From contig NZ_CP108464.1 of NCBI RefSeq assembly GCF_036226405.1, forward strand, positions 744,001 to 808,000: DNA of 64,000 nt, given 5' to 3'. Made by a program: the position numbers and the translations under genes. The number at the start of each line of letters is the position of its first letter. Within the stretch, counting starts at the first letter, position 1. This DNA is from Streptomyces sp. NBC_01260 (GTDB taxonomy: Bacteria; Actinomycetota; Actinomycetes; Streptomycetales; Streptomycetaceae). The notes beneath the pieces are model-generated. The model was given only the letters and a program-made list of their open reading frames with translations, did not search any database and was not told the DNA's origin. Positions 8,655-17,806 of the stretch are shown here, piece by piece.

Positions 8655-9182
8655 GCGATGCCGACCGCCAGGACATCCCGCGGATCCGCGCCGACGCCGT
8701 CACCTCGCTGGGCGCCGGGGTCTTCGGTACGTCGCTGATGGTGACCAGCGCCGAGAACATCGGCATCGTCCAGCTGACCCGGGTGCGCGGCCGGTTCGTC
8801 ACGGCCGGCGCGGGGGTGCTGCTGATCCTGTGCGGTCCCATCACGCCGCTCCCGGCTGCTCGCCGCCATCCCGGAGCCGGTGGTCGGCGCCGCGGGGCTG
8901 ATCATCTACGCGGTGATCGCGACGATGGGCTTCGGCATGCTCAGCCGGGAGAACCTCACGCACGGCACCAACGCAATCGTGGTGGCGCTCGCGCTCTGCG
9001 TCGGGCTGCTGCCGGTCTTCGCCCCCGAGATGTACGCGGGGACGCCGGTGTGGGCCCGGACGGTCTTCGGCAGCGGCGTGGCCGCCGGGGCACTGGCCGC
9101 GGTGATCCTCGCGGCGGTGTTCGCCAGGCTGGGGCCGCCGGAAGCCGTGCCCGATGGAGAGAAGGACGCCCCGGAGGCCTGA
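8655..9182 (+). pseudogene. Remnant of NCS2 xanthine/uracil permease
   Basis: Two adjoining frames match the C-terminal half of a nucleobase:cation symporter-2. One reads SLGAGVFGTSLMVTSAENIGIVQLTRVRGRF and on to LLILCG; the other reads LLAAIPEPVVGAAGLIIYAVIATMGFGML and on to a hydrophilic tail. They are joined by a frameshift near 8850-8862. The first half of the gene (normally about 200 more residues) is absent, and no start or ribosome site precedes the homologous part. Both truncation and frameshift indicate a dead gene. Confidence 0.8.
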
Positions 9183-9191
9183 GTACGCGCA

Positions 9192-9236
9192 ACCGCCCGC
9201 GCCCCGCACACCTGTGCTGTGCGGGGCGCGGGCGGT
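9192..9236. terminator. Strong hairpin terminator between permease remnant and scramblase gene
   Basis: A perfect 19-bp stem (9192-9210 with 9218-9236) has a 7-nt loop, between convergent reading directions. There is no T-tract, as is usual in Streptomyces. It likely serves both strands. Confidence 0.75.
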
Positions 9237-9255
9237 CGGGTGCGCGGGGCCGGAC

Positions 9256-10116
9256 TCAGCCGAGGCCGCGGGAGTCCTGCTTGAGGGCGGTGTCCACGGT
9301 CAGCGCCGTCGCGACCACCAGGCTCAGCAGCGGCTCGGGCAGCTGGTAGTGGATCTGCAGCACGTAGTTGTCCGCCGTGGTGAACAGCGTCTTGGCGAGG
9401 CCTTCCCAGGTCTTGGTGATCCGGGCTATCTCGGCGTCGTTGTGGTCCACGATCGCGAAGTTCCAGGCGCGCCAGTTCTCCGCCTTGATCGCACCGACCT
9501 GCTGTCCGTCGACCATGATCGCGAAGTTGATCTTGCCGATGGCGTTCTGCTGGACGATCTCGCCGACCTGTCCGCCGTCCGGCCGCTGCACGATGACCCG
9601 GGACTTGATGAACTTCGCCGGGCGGGTGAGCAGGAGCTGCGGCTGACCGTAGGCGTCACGGATCTCAAGACGGTGGGTCAGGTACTGGTCGATGCTGGTG
9701 AGGAAGCGCAGCACCTTGCGGAACGCGCCCTGACCGACCTCGACGACCGAGCCGACGGTGTTGCCGTGCTGGTCGAAGACGCTGTACTCGTTCGTCACCT
9801 CGATCAGCTTGGCCTTCTGGTTCACCACCAGGACCTGCTGGTTGAAGAGCGAGCCCGCACCCGGGGCGCCCCCCTGCTGCGGCGCCGCGGCCGACTGCTG
9901 GGCAGCCGCCTGCTGCTGGTACTGCTGCTGCGGAGCGGCCTGCTGCTGCGGTACCTGCGCCTGAGCGGGGGCCTGGCCCTGAGCCGGGGCCTGCGGCTGC
10001 CCGCCCGCCGGGTTGGTGTGCTCGGTCCACTGGGAGCCGTCCCAGTAGCGCAGCAGCTGGGGCGCGCCGTGCGGATCCGGATACCAGCCCGCAGATACGT
10101 TCGAGTGCGTTGTCAC
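9256..10116 (-). CDS. DUF2510 / phospholipid-scramblase-like (LURP-one-related) protein
   Basis: A 286-residue protein in three parts. Residues 9-38 (AGWYPDPHGAPQLLRYWDGSQWTEH) form a DUF2510 motif. Residues about 40-85 are a Gln/Ala/Pro-rich linker. From about residue 88 to the end is a scramblase-like beta-barrel domain (SLFNQQVLVVNQKAKLIEVTNEY and DNYVLQIHYQLPEPLLSLVVATALTVDTAL). The hydrophobic C-terminal helix could touch the membrane. Bacterial members have no proven scramblase activity, and I infer no reaction. The gene is alone on its strand and ends at the shared hairpin at 9192-9236. Confidence 0.88.
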   Translation of the reverse strand: MTTHSNVSAGWYPDPHGAPQLLRYWDGSQWTEHTNPAGGQPQAPAQGQAPAQAQVPQQQAAPQQQYQQQAAAQQSAAAPQQGGAPGAGSLFNQQVLVVNQKAKLIEVTNEYSVFDQHGNTVGSVVEVGQGAFRKVLRFLTSIDQYLTHRLEIRDAYGQPQLLLTRPAKFIKSRVIVQRPDGGQVGEIVQQNAIGKINFAIMVDGQQVGAIKAENWRAWNFAIVDHNDAEIARITKTWEGLAKTLFTTADNYVLQIHYQLPEPLLSLVVATALTVDTALKQDSRGLG

Positions 10117-10221
10117 CGGAGCACACTATCCCGCCGTGACGCCGGCGGAACCCCTTCCCCCGCACATCCACAGCTTCCCGAACCGGCATCCGCACTCATT
10201 GAATCTTCACGCACCGGTACG

Positions 10222-10656
10222 ATGTCCGGGATGAACAGGCCGAGTGGACGAACCGACCGGGTACGCGACGCCCGCGCCTCGGTGCTGCTCAGCTGGGTGT
10301 TCGTCCTGCTCGCCATGGTGTCGTGCTGTTCGCTCGCCTCCGCGCAGTCCGCCGAGGCGCAGCACCGTAGCGCCCCCTTCGCCGCTCCCCGGACCATCAC
10401 TCCGGCGCCCGCGGCCGCGGCGCGGATCGTGGTGGCCGACGCTCCGGGAGACAGGGGCATCGGGAGTTCCTGCCACATCACACCCGACGATGCGACGCCG
10501 GTCGTCCTGCCCGCCCCACCCGCCCCGGCCGCGCTCCCCTGCGCCCCGGCCGTCCTCCCGGCCGGCTCCCTCACCGGCGCCGCCGGCATCCGGGGCCCCT
10601 CCAACGACGCCGTCGGCGACGTCGACAGCCTGCGCCTCCAGGTTCAACGGATCTAG
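10222..10656 (+). CDS. Small secreted or membrane-anchored protein of unknown function
   Basis: A 144-residue protein (ATG 10222; an in-frame ATG at 10231 is equally possible). It has a basic N-terminus, one hydrophobic segment (SVLLSWVFVLLAMVSCCSLASAQS) and then a Pro/Ala-rich tail with scattered cysteines. This looks like a signal peptide or membrane anchor with an extracytoplasmic tail. I recognise no domain. It lies 80 nt before the DUF3105-DUF305 genes in the same direction and may be co-transcribed with them. Confidence 0.6.
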   Translation: MSGMNRPSGRTDRVRDARASVLLSWVFVLLAMVSCCSLASAQSAEAQHRSAPFAAPRTITPAPAAAARIVVADAPGDRGIGSSCHITPDDATPVVLPAPPAPAALPCAPAVLPAGSLTGAAGIRGPSNDAVGDVDSLRLQVQRI

Positions 10657-10736
10657 CAGCAGGGCCTGTCCCCGCACCCCGGGGACACATACGCCTGTCT
10701 GCGAACCGTCCGGCTCACCGAACCCGAGGACCCGTC

Positions 10737-11387
10737 ATGACCTCCGCCAAGAAGCAGCACACGCCTGCCACCGCCCGCCGCGCCAAGCTGGAGGAGGCCC
10801 GCCGCAAGGAGCGGGCCCGTGAGCGCCGCAGCCGCATCATCACGATCACCGCCGCCGTCGCCGTCGTGGCCGGCCTCGTCGTGGGCGGCGGCTACCTGAT
10901 GAACACCGCCGACGAGCAGGACAAGGCCGAGACGGCCGCCAAGTCCTCGCCCGTCCAGGGCGAGAAGAGCTGGGAAAAGCTCTCGCGGGAGCACGTCGAC
11001 AAGAAGGTCGACTACCCGATGAACCCGCCGGTCGGCGGCGACCACAGCCAGGTGTGGATGAACTGCGACGCCGATGTCTACACGGAGGCGATACCGAAGG
11101 AGAACGCGGTCCACTCGCTGGAGCACGGCGCCGTCTGGGTCACGTACAACGGCAAGGCGAAGCCCGCCGATGTCAAGAAGCTCGGCGAACGGGTCTCGGC
11201 CACCCCGTACTCCCTGATGAGCCCCGTCGAGGACCAGGCCGCCCCGCTCATGCTCAACGCCTGGGGAAAGCAGCTGACCGTGAAGAGCGCCACCGACGCC
11301 CGGGTGGCGCAGTTCTTCACGAAGTACGTCCAGGGCCCGCAGACCCCTGAGCCGGGCGCCGCGTGCAGCGGCGGGATCGCCAAGTGA
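10737..11387 (+). CDS. DUF3105 membrane-anchored protein
   Basis: A 216-residue protein with a charged, helical cytoplasmic N-terminus (rich in Arg/Lys/Glu, residues 5-33), one membrane segment (about 34-56) and an extracellular DUF3105 domain. The domain shows NPPVGGDHSQVWMNCDADVYTEAI and HSLEHGAVWVTY, whose conserved His, Cys and Asp residues suggest metal binding. The stop overlaps the next gene's GTG (GTGA). DUF3105 with DUF305 is a recurring actinobacterial pair, sometimes tied to copper handling; that link here is inference. Confidence 0.88.
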   Translation: MTSAKKQHTPATARRAKLEEARRKERARERRSRIITITAAVAVVAGLVVGGGYLMNTADEQDKAETAAKSSPVQGEKSWEKLSREHVDKKVDYPMNPPVGGDHSQVWMNCDADVYTEAIPKENAVHSLEHGAVWVTYNGKAKPADVKKLGERVSATPYSLMSPVEDQAAPLMLNAWGKQLTVKSATDARVAQFFTKYVQGPQTPEPGAACSGGIAK

Positions 11388-12031
11388 CCTCCTCGGCGCG
11401 TGCGTCCCGTCCGATGGTGCTGGCCGGCGGTGCCCTGCTGGTGCTGGCACTGGCCCTGGTCGCGCTCATGCTGGCACGCCCCTCGTCCTCTGCCCCCGCT
11501 CCGACCGCGGCGGCGTCCGCCCCTGCCGAGACCTCGGCGGACGTGGGGTTCGCCCGCGACATGGCGGTCCACCACCAGCAGGCGGTCGAGATGTCGTTCA
11601 TCGTCCGGGACCGGACCACCGATGTGGCGGTGCGCCGGCTCGCGTTCGACATCATCAACACCCAGGCCAACCAGCGCGGCATGATGCTGGGCTGGCTGGA
11701 GATGTGGGGCCGTGCGAAGAGTTCGCCCGGCCCGCCCATGGAGTGGATGGGCCACACCGTCACCCCGCGCGGCGAGGGGGCGCTGATGCCCGGCATGGCG
11801 ACCGACGCCGAACTCGACGCGCTGCGGGCGGCGAAGGGCAGGGACGCCGAGGTGCTGTTCCTGCGGCTGATGACCGCGCACCACCGGGCCGGTGCGGACA
11901 TGGCGCAGGCCGCCGCGGCCGCGGCGGGCACCGCCGAGATCAAGAACCTGGCGTCGGGCATGGTGCTGGGCCAGCGGTCGGAGATCGCGCTCATGGCGGA
12001 CATGCTCAAGGAGCGCGGGGCCGCGGTCTGA
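11384..12031 (+). CDS. DUF305 (ferritin-like) secreted or anchored protein
   Basis: A 215-residue protein: an N-terminal hydrophobic segment (VLAGGALLVLALALVALML) followed by a DUF305 four-helix domain. The two hallmark motifs are present, HHQQAVEM and, in the second half, HHRAGADM, each giving a pair of histidines and a methionine that probably bind metal. The GTG at 11384 overlaps the preceding stop, which fixes the start. A hairpin follows 27 nt after the stop. Confidence 0.9.
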   Translation: MTSSARASRPMVLAGGALLVLALALVALMLARPSSSAPAPTAAASAPAETSADVGFARDMAVHHQQAVEMSFIVRDRTTDVAVRRLAFDIINTQANQRGMMLGWLEMWGRAKSSPGPPMEWMGHTVTPRGEGALMPGMATDAELDALRAAKGRDAEVLFLRLMTAHHRAGADMAQAAAAAAGTAEIKNLASGMVLGQRSEIALMADMLKERGAAV

Positions 12032-12058
12032 TCCCACCGGCCCCGGCCACACCCATGG

Positions 12059-12092
12059 ACCGGCCACGCCCCTTGAGCAGGGCGTGGCCGGT
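12059..12092 (+). terminator. Hairpin terminator after the DUF3105-DUF305 genes
   Basis: A perfect 13-bp stem, ACCGGCCACGCCC with its complement, has an 8-nt loop and sits 27 nt after the DUF305 stop. Confidence 0.75.
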
Positions 12093-12154
12093 GCCGTCGG
12101 GCCCGCGCATCCCGACCGTACTGGCGTACGGGATCGCATAGGCTCGGCAGCGAT

Positions 12155-13402
12155 ATGAAGAGCAACCTCACGCCGCTGGGGCCCAAGGCCGACAAGGACA
12201 CCGTCCGGCGCAGCAACCTCAGCCTCGTGCTGCGGGCCGTCCGCGACGAGAGCGAGGGCGAGGCGACCCGGGCCGGGGTCGCCTCGCGGGTCGGGCTGAC
12301 GCGGGCCGCCGTGTCCTCGCTCGTCGAGCAGCTGCTCGACAGCGGGTTCCTCACCGAGTCCGGCAAGACGTTCAGCGGACAGGCGGGCAGGCCCGGTACC
12401 GCGCTCAAGATGGCCCGGACCGGTCCGGCCGGGCTCGGCGTCGAGGTCAACATCGACTATGTGTCGGTGTGCGTCGTCGACCTTGCGGGCACCGGCCGGG
12501 TCAGGCTCACCGAGCACCTCGACAACCGGGGCGCGCCGCCCGCAGAGGTACTGGCGCGGGCGGCCAGGATCGCCGCGCGCACCATGGAGTCGGCGGGCGA
12601 GCAGGAGCTGTTCCCCGTCGGGGTCACGTTGGCGCTGCCCGGTCTGGTCTCGGGCGGCGCGGTGCGCCAGGCCCCGAACCTGGGCTGGAACCAGGTCCCG
12701 GCCCAGGAGCTGTTCGCGGCCTCACTGGCCGACGAGCGCCCCGGCCGCGAGGCGCTGACCGTGAGTTCGGAGAACGAGGCCAATCTGGCGGCGCTGGCCG
12801 AGCTGTGGTTCGGCGGGCTGGAGCGGATCCGGAGCTTCCTGTACCTGACCGGCGAGATCGGCGTCGGCGGCGCCCTGGTCATCAACGGCGAGCTGCTGCG
12901 CGGGGCGCACGGGTTCGCCGGGGAGATCGGGCATGTGGTGGTGGACTCGGAGGGGCCGCAGTGCCGGTGCGGTTCGCGCGGCTGTCTGGAGCAGTACGCG
13001 GGACAGGCGGCGCTCCTGCGGGCCGCCGGTATCGAGGAGACCGGCAGCGGCGTCGGGATCGCCGAACTGGAGCGGCGCATCCGGGCGGGCGACGAGCGGG
13101 CGGTGGCCGCGGTCGCCGGTGCGGGCCGGATGCTGGGCCGGGTGCTGTCCGGGGCGGTGAATCTGCTGGACCCCGACGCCGTGGTGCTCGGCGGGATCTA
13201 CCGGAACCTGATGCCGTGGCTGTCGCCGCCCGTCGACCGGGAGCTGACGGACCGGGTCGTGTCCGGGCTCTGGTCGCCGGGAAGCGGCCGGCTCCGCGCC
13301 TCGTCCGTCGCGGGTGACGCGGCACGGGGTGCGGCGGCACTGGTCATGACGGACGTGCTCGCCGACCCGGTGGCGTACGCGGGGCGGACCGCGGTCCGTT
13401 GA
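12155..13402 (+). CDS. ROK-family repressor, probable xylose repressor (XylR-like)
   Basis: A 415-residue ROK protein. An N-terminal winged helix (about residues 17-75, VASRVGLTRAAVSSLVEQLLDSGF) is followed by a sugar-kinase-like domain containing the ROK signature CRCGSRGCLE (zinc site) and the glycine-rich LTGEIGVGGALVINGELLRG. Its place beside xylA and xylB, with half sites ATTTGTTC near both xyl starts, suggests that it represses both genes until D-xylose binds. The N-terminal helix-turn-helix marks it as a regulator and not a sugar kinase. It is convergent with xylA across a shared hairpin. Confidence 0.9.
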   Translation: MKSNLTPLGPKADKDTVRRSNLSLVLRAVRDESEGEATRAGVASRVGLTRAAVSSLVEQLLDSGFLTESGKTFSGQAGRPGTALKMARTGPAGLGVEVNIDYVSVCVVDLAGTGRVRLTEHLDNRGAPPAEVLARAARIAARTMESAGEQELFPVGVTLALPGLVSGGAVRQAPNLGWNQVPAQELFAASLADERPGREALTVSSENEANLAALAELWFGGLERIRSFLYLTGEIGVGGALVINGELLRGAHGFAGEIGHVVVDSEGPQCRCGSRGCLEQYAGQAALLRAAGIEETGSGVGIAELERRIRAGDERAVAAVAGAGRMLGRVLSGAVNLLDPDAVVLGGIYRNLMPWLSPPVDRELTDRVVSGLWSPGSGRLRASSVAGDAARGAAALVMTDVLADPVAYAGRTAVR

Positions 13403-13414
13403 GCCGAGGAGGAC

Positions 13415-13451
13415 GCAGGGGGCGGACGCGCCGCGCGTGTCCGCCCCCTGC
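13415..13451. terminator. Bidirectional hairpin between the ROK gene and xylA
   Basis: A 13-bp perfect stem (GCAGGGGGCGGAC and complement), extendable by three more pairs including one G-T, lies between two convergent genes. Confidence 0.8.
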
Positions 13452-13478
13452 GGCACGGCCGCACCCCGTGCGGCAGGG

Positions 13479-14648
13479 TCAGCGGACCCCGAGCAGGTGG
13501 TCCATCGCCAGCTGGTCCAGGGCCTCGAACGCCATGCCGCGCTCCGCCGCGGCCGTCACGTCGAAGTCCTCGTAGGCGGAGCGGTCGGCCAGCAGTCCGG
13601 CCACGCCGTCGGCGGCGGTGGGCTGTGCCAGCTCGTCCAGCCGGGAGGCGCGCAGCGCGTCCCGCACGGCCGGGTCGGCGCGGAAGGCGGCGGCGCGCTC
13701 CTTGAGGATCAGGTAGTTGCGCATGCAGCCCGCGGCAGAGGCCCAGACACCGTCGTAGTCCTCGGTCCGCGGCGGCTTGAAGTCGAAGTGGCGCGGACCC
13801 TCGTAGCCCGCCGTCTCCAGCAGGTCGACGAGCCAGAAGGCCTGGCGCAGGTCGCCGGCGCCGAAGCGGAGGTCCTGGTCGTACTTGATGCCGGACTGGC
13901 CGTTGAGGTCGATGTGGAAGAGCTTGCCCGCCCAGATCGCCTGGGCGATGCCGTGGGCGAAGTTCAGTCCGGCCATCTGCTCGTGGCCGACCTCGGGGTT
14001 CACGCCGTACAGTTCCGGGCGCTCCAGACGCTCGATGAAGGCCAGGGCGTGGCCGACGGTCGGGAGCAGGATGTCGCCACGCGGCTCGTTCGGCTTGGGC
14101 TCGATGGCGAACCGGAGGCCGTAGCCCTGGTCGACGACGTACTCGCCGAGCAGGTCGAACGCCTCCTTCATCCGGTCCAGCGCGACCCGCACGTCCTTCG
14201 CTCCGCCGGACTCCGCACCCTCCCGGCCGCCCCAGGCCACATACGTCTGGGCACCCAGTTCGACCGCGAGGTCGATATTGCGGATCACCTTGCGCAGCGC
14301 GAACCGGCGCACGTCACGGTCGTTGGACGTGAAACCGCCGTCCTTGAAGACCGGGTGCGTGAACAGGTTCGTCGTCGCCATCGGGACCTTGAGACCGGCC
14401 GCGTCCAGCGACTGACGGAACCGCTTCACGATGCCTTCGCGCTCGGAGTCCGTCGAGCCGAACGGGATCAGGTCGTCGTCGTGGAAGGTCACACCGTAGG
14501 CACCGAGCTCCGCGAGCTTCTGGACGGAGTCGACCGGGTCGATCGCCGCGCGGGTCGCGTCGCCGAACGGGTCGCGCCCCTGCCAGCCCACGGTCCACAG
14601 GCCGAAGGTGAACTTGTCCTGCGGGGTGGGGGTGAAGCGTTCGGTCAT
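13479..14648 (-). CDS. xylA: Xylose isomerase
   Basis: Converts D-xylose to D-xylulose in the cytoplasm. At 389 residues it has the length of the actinobacterial class I enzymes. The two-metal active site is intact: H55 and D58 (FHDDDL), E183 and K185 (AIEPKPNEP), E219 and H222 (NPEVGHEQ), D247 (FHIDLNGQ), D257 and D259 (YDQDLRFG), and D289 (HFDFKP). I start at MTERFTP (14648), where GGCGG lies a short distance upstream; the open frame continues further but is not protein-like. It is divergent from xylB, and both probably answer to the ROK repressor. It would use the xylose released by the alpha-xylosidase at 24.6 kb. Confidence 0.97.
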   Translation of the reverse strand: MTERFTPTPQDKFTFGLWTVGWQGRDPFGDATRAAIDPVDSVQKLAELGAYGVTFHDDDLIPFGSTDSEREGIVKRFRQSLDAAGLKVPMATTNLFTHPVFKDGGFTSNDRDVRRFALRKVIRNIDLAVELGAQTYVAWGGREGAESGGAKDVRVALDRMKEAFDLLGEYVVDQGYGLRFAIEPKPNEPRGDILLPTVGHALAFIERLERPELYGVNPEVGHEQMAGLNFAHGIAQAIWAGKLFHIDLNGQSGIKYDQDLRFGAGDLRQAFWLVDLLETAGYEGPRHFDFKPPRTEDYDGVWASAAGCMRNYLILKERAAAFRADPAVRDALRASRLDELAQPTAADGVAGLLADRSAYEDFDVTAAAERGMAFEALDQLAMDHLLGVR

Positions 14649-14703
14649 GGTCCATCCGCCTTCGGTGCCATGGGTCCGCAGCCGGTCGGGCAGCCGAACC
14701 TCT

Positions 14704-14842
14704 ATTTGTTCACTGTCATGATTAATCATGCACGGACCATCCCGGCGACGTAACCCCCTCGTCGCCACGTCGTCGGAAATCCACTCCTCACCTCTGTTCC
14801 CCGCACGTTCGATCACCTAATTTGTTCTTCGTACGAGCAAAT
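14704..14842. promoter_or_regulatory. xylA/xylB divergent control region with ROK-type half sites
   Basis: Two ATTTGTTC elements are present, at 14704-14711 and 14820-14827. The second is half of an inverted repeat, ATTTGTTC-N7-GAGCAAAT (14820-14842, 7 of 8 positions matching). Between them lies a perfect 14-bp palindrome, CATGATTAATCATG (14717-14730), about 70 nt before the xylA start. The elements flank the two presumed promoters and fit sites for the neighbouring ROK repressor. Confidence 0.6.
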
Positions 14843-14886
14843 GCCCGCAGAGCGAGACCGCAGCGCGGGATCCCTGAGGCCAGAGA

Positions 14887-16392
14887 ATGAGGTCAGCCAT
14901 GCCGCCGCATACCGTCGTCATCGGTGTGGACAGCTCCACCCAGTCCACCAAAGCGGCGTTCGTCGACATCGCGACCGGCCGGCTGCTCGCCGTCGGCCGC
15001 GCCCCTCATGCCGTCACCGGGGAGGCCGGGGCCCGCGAGACGGACCCCGAGGTGTGGTGGCGGGCGCTGCGCGACGCGGTCGCCGCCGGGCTGAAGGAGT
15101 CCGGTGTCCCCGCCGAGGCCGTCACCGGCATCGCCGTGGCGGGCCAGCAGCACGGCCTGGTCGTCCTGGACGCGGACGGCAGCCCGCTGCGCCCGGCGCT
15201 CCTGTGGAACGACACCCGCTCCGCCCCGCAGGCCGCCGCCCTCACCGAGGCGCTGGGCGGGGCCGACGCCTGGACCGCGCGCACCGGATCGGTGCCGGTG
15301 GCCGCGATGACGGCGTCGAAGTGGATGTGGCTGCGGGAGAACGAACCGGCCACCGCCGCGGCGGCCACCGCGATCCGGCTGCCGCACGACTTCCTGACCG
15401 AGCGGCTGTCCGGCGTCGCCGTCACCGATCCCGGCGACGCGTCCGGCACCTGCTGGTACTCCACCGCGACCGGCGCCTACGACCCCGAGCTGCTCGAACT
15501 CCTCTCCATCGAGCCCGCGTCGCTGCCCGAGGTGGCTTCGAGCGGGGCGGCCCGCATCGGGTCCCTGACCGCCGGGGCGGCCGGGGCGCTCGGCCTGCCG
15601 GCCGGTATCGCCGTCGCGGCGGGCACCGGTGACAACATGAGCGCCGCCGTCGGACTCGGGCTCGGCGGCGCCGGGCTCCTGGACCACCCGGTACTCAGCC
15701 TCGGGACCTCGGGCACGGTCTTCGCCGCCTCCCGGACCAGGCCCGCCTCGCCCGCGCTCTCCGGCTTCGCCGCGGCCGACGGCACATACCTCCCGCTGGC
15801 CTGCACCCTCAACTGCACGCTCGCCGTGGACAAGGTCGCCGCTCTGCTCGGCCTGGACCGCGCCGACGCCGCACCCGGCGGCGAGGCCGTGCTCCTGCCC
15901 TACCTGGACGGTGAGCGCACCCCCGATCTCCCCACCGCCTCCGGCCTCCTCACCGGACTGAGGCACGACACCACCCCCCAGCAACTCCTGGGCGCCGCCT
16001 ACGAGGGCGCGGTCTTCACCGTGCTGCGCGCGCTCGACGAACTGCTCCGGGCCTGCGGGCTCGACCCGGAAGACCCGGAGGTGGCGGCCCGGCCGCTGCT
16101 GCTGATCGGCGGCGGCGCCCGGGGCCACCAGTGGGTGGAGACCGTACGGCGCCTGTCCGGACGGCCGGTGACCGTGCCGGCCGGCGGGGAACTCGTCGCC
16201 ATGGGTGCGGCGGCCCTCGCGGCGTCGGCCGTCACGGGCAGGGACCCGGTGGCGATCGCCACCGGCTGGCAGACCGGCGAGGATCCGCAACTGGCAGCGG
16301 TCGAAAGGGACCTGGCCACCTGGGCGCGGATCGGCTCGGTCCTGGACCGGGCATCGCAACCGCTGCTGGGCGCGGACCGGCCGCGGGGCTGA
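14887..16392 (+). CDS. xylB: Xylulokinase
   Basis: Phosphorylates D-xylulose to xylulose 5-phosphate for the pentose phosphate pathway. The 501 residues form the two-domain FGGY kinase: N-terminal phosphate-binding DSSTQSTKAAFVD, the AGQQHGLVVLD and LWNDTRS stretches, TGDNMSAAVG in the middle and a C-terminal GGGARGHQWVETVRRLSGRPV. An in-frame ATG at 14899 has an equally good ribosome site (GAGG), so the true start may be 12 nt later. It is divergent from xylA with the shared control region upstream. Confidence 0.95.
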   Translation: MRSAMPPHTVVIGVDSSTQSTKAAFVDIATGRLLAVGRAPHAVTGEAGARETDPEVWWRALRDAVAAGLKESGVPAEAVTGIAVAGQQHGLVVLDADGSPLRPALLWNDTRSAPQAAALTEALGGADAWTARTGSVPVAAMTASKWMWLRENEPATAAAATAIRLPHDFLTERLSGVAVTDPGDASGTCWYSTATGAYDPELLELLSIEPASLPEVASSGAARIGSLTAGAAGALGLPAGIAVAAGTGDNMSAAVGLGLGGAGLLDHPVLSLGTSGTVFAASRTRPASPALSGFAAADGTYLPLACTLNCTLAVDKVAALLGLDRADAAPGGEAVLLPYLDGERTPDLPTASGLLTGLRHDTTPQQLLGAAYEGAVFTVLRALDELLRACGLDPEDPEVAARPLLLIGGGARGHQWVETVRRLSGRPVTVPAGGELVAMGAAALAASAVTGRDPVAIATGWQTGEDPQLAAVERDLATWARIGSVLDRASQPLLGADRPRG

Positions 16393-16531
16393 GTGCGAGA
16401 CCCGGCGGACAGCGCCGACCGGGCCCCTGGCCTGACCTGCTGTCACATTCCGTCGTACGTCGGGTACAAGCGGGCGCGAAGGCCGGCGCACCGGTTTTGG
16501 ATAGCGAACTGATGTTCACTACTATCCGGCG

Positions 16532-17806
16532 ATGATCATAAGAAGAAGGCTGACGGTCGGGGTGGGTATTCTGCTCGCCACCCTGACCGCCGGGCTCGGC
16601 TCGGCGCTCCCCGCCGCGGCCGATGAAACCCCCACCAAAGCGTCCCCCAAGGTCGAGCTGGTGCTCGATGTCAGCGGCTCCATGCGGACCCGCGACATCG
16701 ACGGCCAGTCCCGGATGACCGCGGCGAAGCAGGCGTTCAACGAGGTCCTGGACTCGGTGCCCGAGCAGGTGCAGCTCGGCATCCGCACCCTCGGCGCCGA
16801 CTACCCGGGCGACGACCGGAAGGTCGGCTGCAAGGACACCAAGCAGCTCTATCCGGTCGGCCCGCTGGACCGCACCGAGGCCAAGACCGCGGTCGCCACC
16901 CTGGCCCCCACCGGCTGGACCCCGATCGGACCCGCTCTGCTGGGCGCCGCCGACGATCTGGAGGGCGGCGACTCCACCCGCCGGATCGTGCTGATCAGCG
17001 ACGGCGAGGACACCTGCGGCCCGCTCGACCCCTGCGAAGTGGCCCGCGACATCGCCGCACGCGGCATTCACCTGGTCATCGACACCCTCGGCCTGGTGCC
17101 GAACGAGAAGATCCGCAAGCAGCTGACCTGCATCGCCGAGGCCACCGGCGGCACCTACACCGCCGTCCAGCACACCGATGAACTCTCCGGCCGCGTCAAG
17201 CAGTTGGTCGACCGGGCGGCTGAACCCGTCGTCACCCCGGTGGCGGCCGAGGGCGCGGACAGCTGCACCGACGCCCCGAAGCTCAAGGCGGGCCTCTACA
17301 CCGACCGCGAGAAGTTCGGCGAGCACCGCTGGTACCGGGTGGACGTGCTGCCCGGCCAGGAGCTGCGCGCCTCGGCCAGCGTCTTCGCGGACCGCGCCGT
17401 GAACAACGACTACGGGACGCTGCTGCGAGCGGTGACCGTGCACGGCCGGGAGATCGTCAGGGGTTCCGAGTCCGGCACCGGGCGCACCGACGCCATCTCG
17501 TCCGGGCTGCGCTACCCGAAGCCCGAGCAGGACACGGGCGACGACGAGCCGGTCGCGGAGACCGTCTGCCTCCAGGTCAGCAACTCCTTCTCGGCGCCCG
17601 CCTCGGTGAAGACCTCTCCCGGTATGCCGGTCGAGCTGACCGTCGACGTGGTGGACGGTCCCGACAACGCGGCCGACGTCGCCGCGTTCGGCCTCGGCCG
17701 CGGCTGGTGGCTGCTCGGCGTGCTCGTCCTCACCGGACTGATCGCGGGCCTGCTGACCGGCTGGATCTCGCGCTGGCGCATCGCCGTCTGGAGGACCAAC
17801 CGATGA
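16532..17806 (+). CDS. Secreted, membrane-anchored von Willebrand factor A protein
   Basis: A 424-residue protein with a signal peptide (residues 1-30, ending LPAAADE), a VWA domain (about 40-235) with an intact MIDAS start (DVSGS, D46-S50), and a second extracytoplasmic beta-type region. A C-terminal membrane helix (WLLGVLVLTGLIAGLLTGWI) ends with a short basic tail. VWA domains of this kind bind metal and a protein partner outside the cell. The stop overlaps the ATG of the next gene in an ATGA, so the two are very likely partners. The pathway is unknown. Confidence 0.88.
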   Translation: MIIRRRLTVGVGILLATLTAGLGSALPAAADETPTKASPKVELVLDVSGSMRTRDIDGQSRMTAAKQAFNEVLDSVPEQVQLGIRTLGADYPGDDRKVGCKDTKQLYPVGPLDRTEAKTAVATLAPTGWTPIGPALLGAADDLEGGDSTRRIVLISDGEDTCGPLDPCEVARDIAARGIHLVIDTLGLVPNEKIRKQLTCIAEATGGTYTAVQHTDELSGRVKQLVDRAAEPVVTPVAAEGADSCTDAPKLKAGLYTDREKFGEHRWYRVDVLPGQELRASASVFADRAVNNDYGTLLRAVTVHGREIVRGSESGTGRTDAISSGLRYPKPEQDTGDDEPVAETVCLQVSNSFSAPASVKTSPGMPVELTVDVVDGPDNAADVAAFGLGRGWWLLGVLVLTGLIAGLLTGWISRWRIAVWRTNR

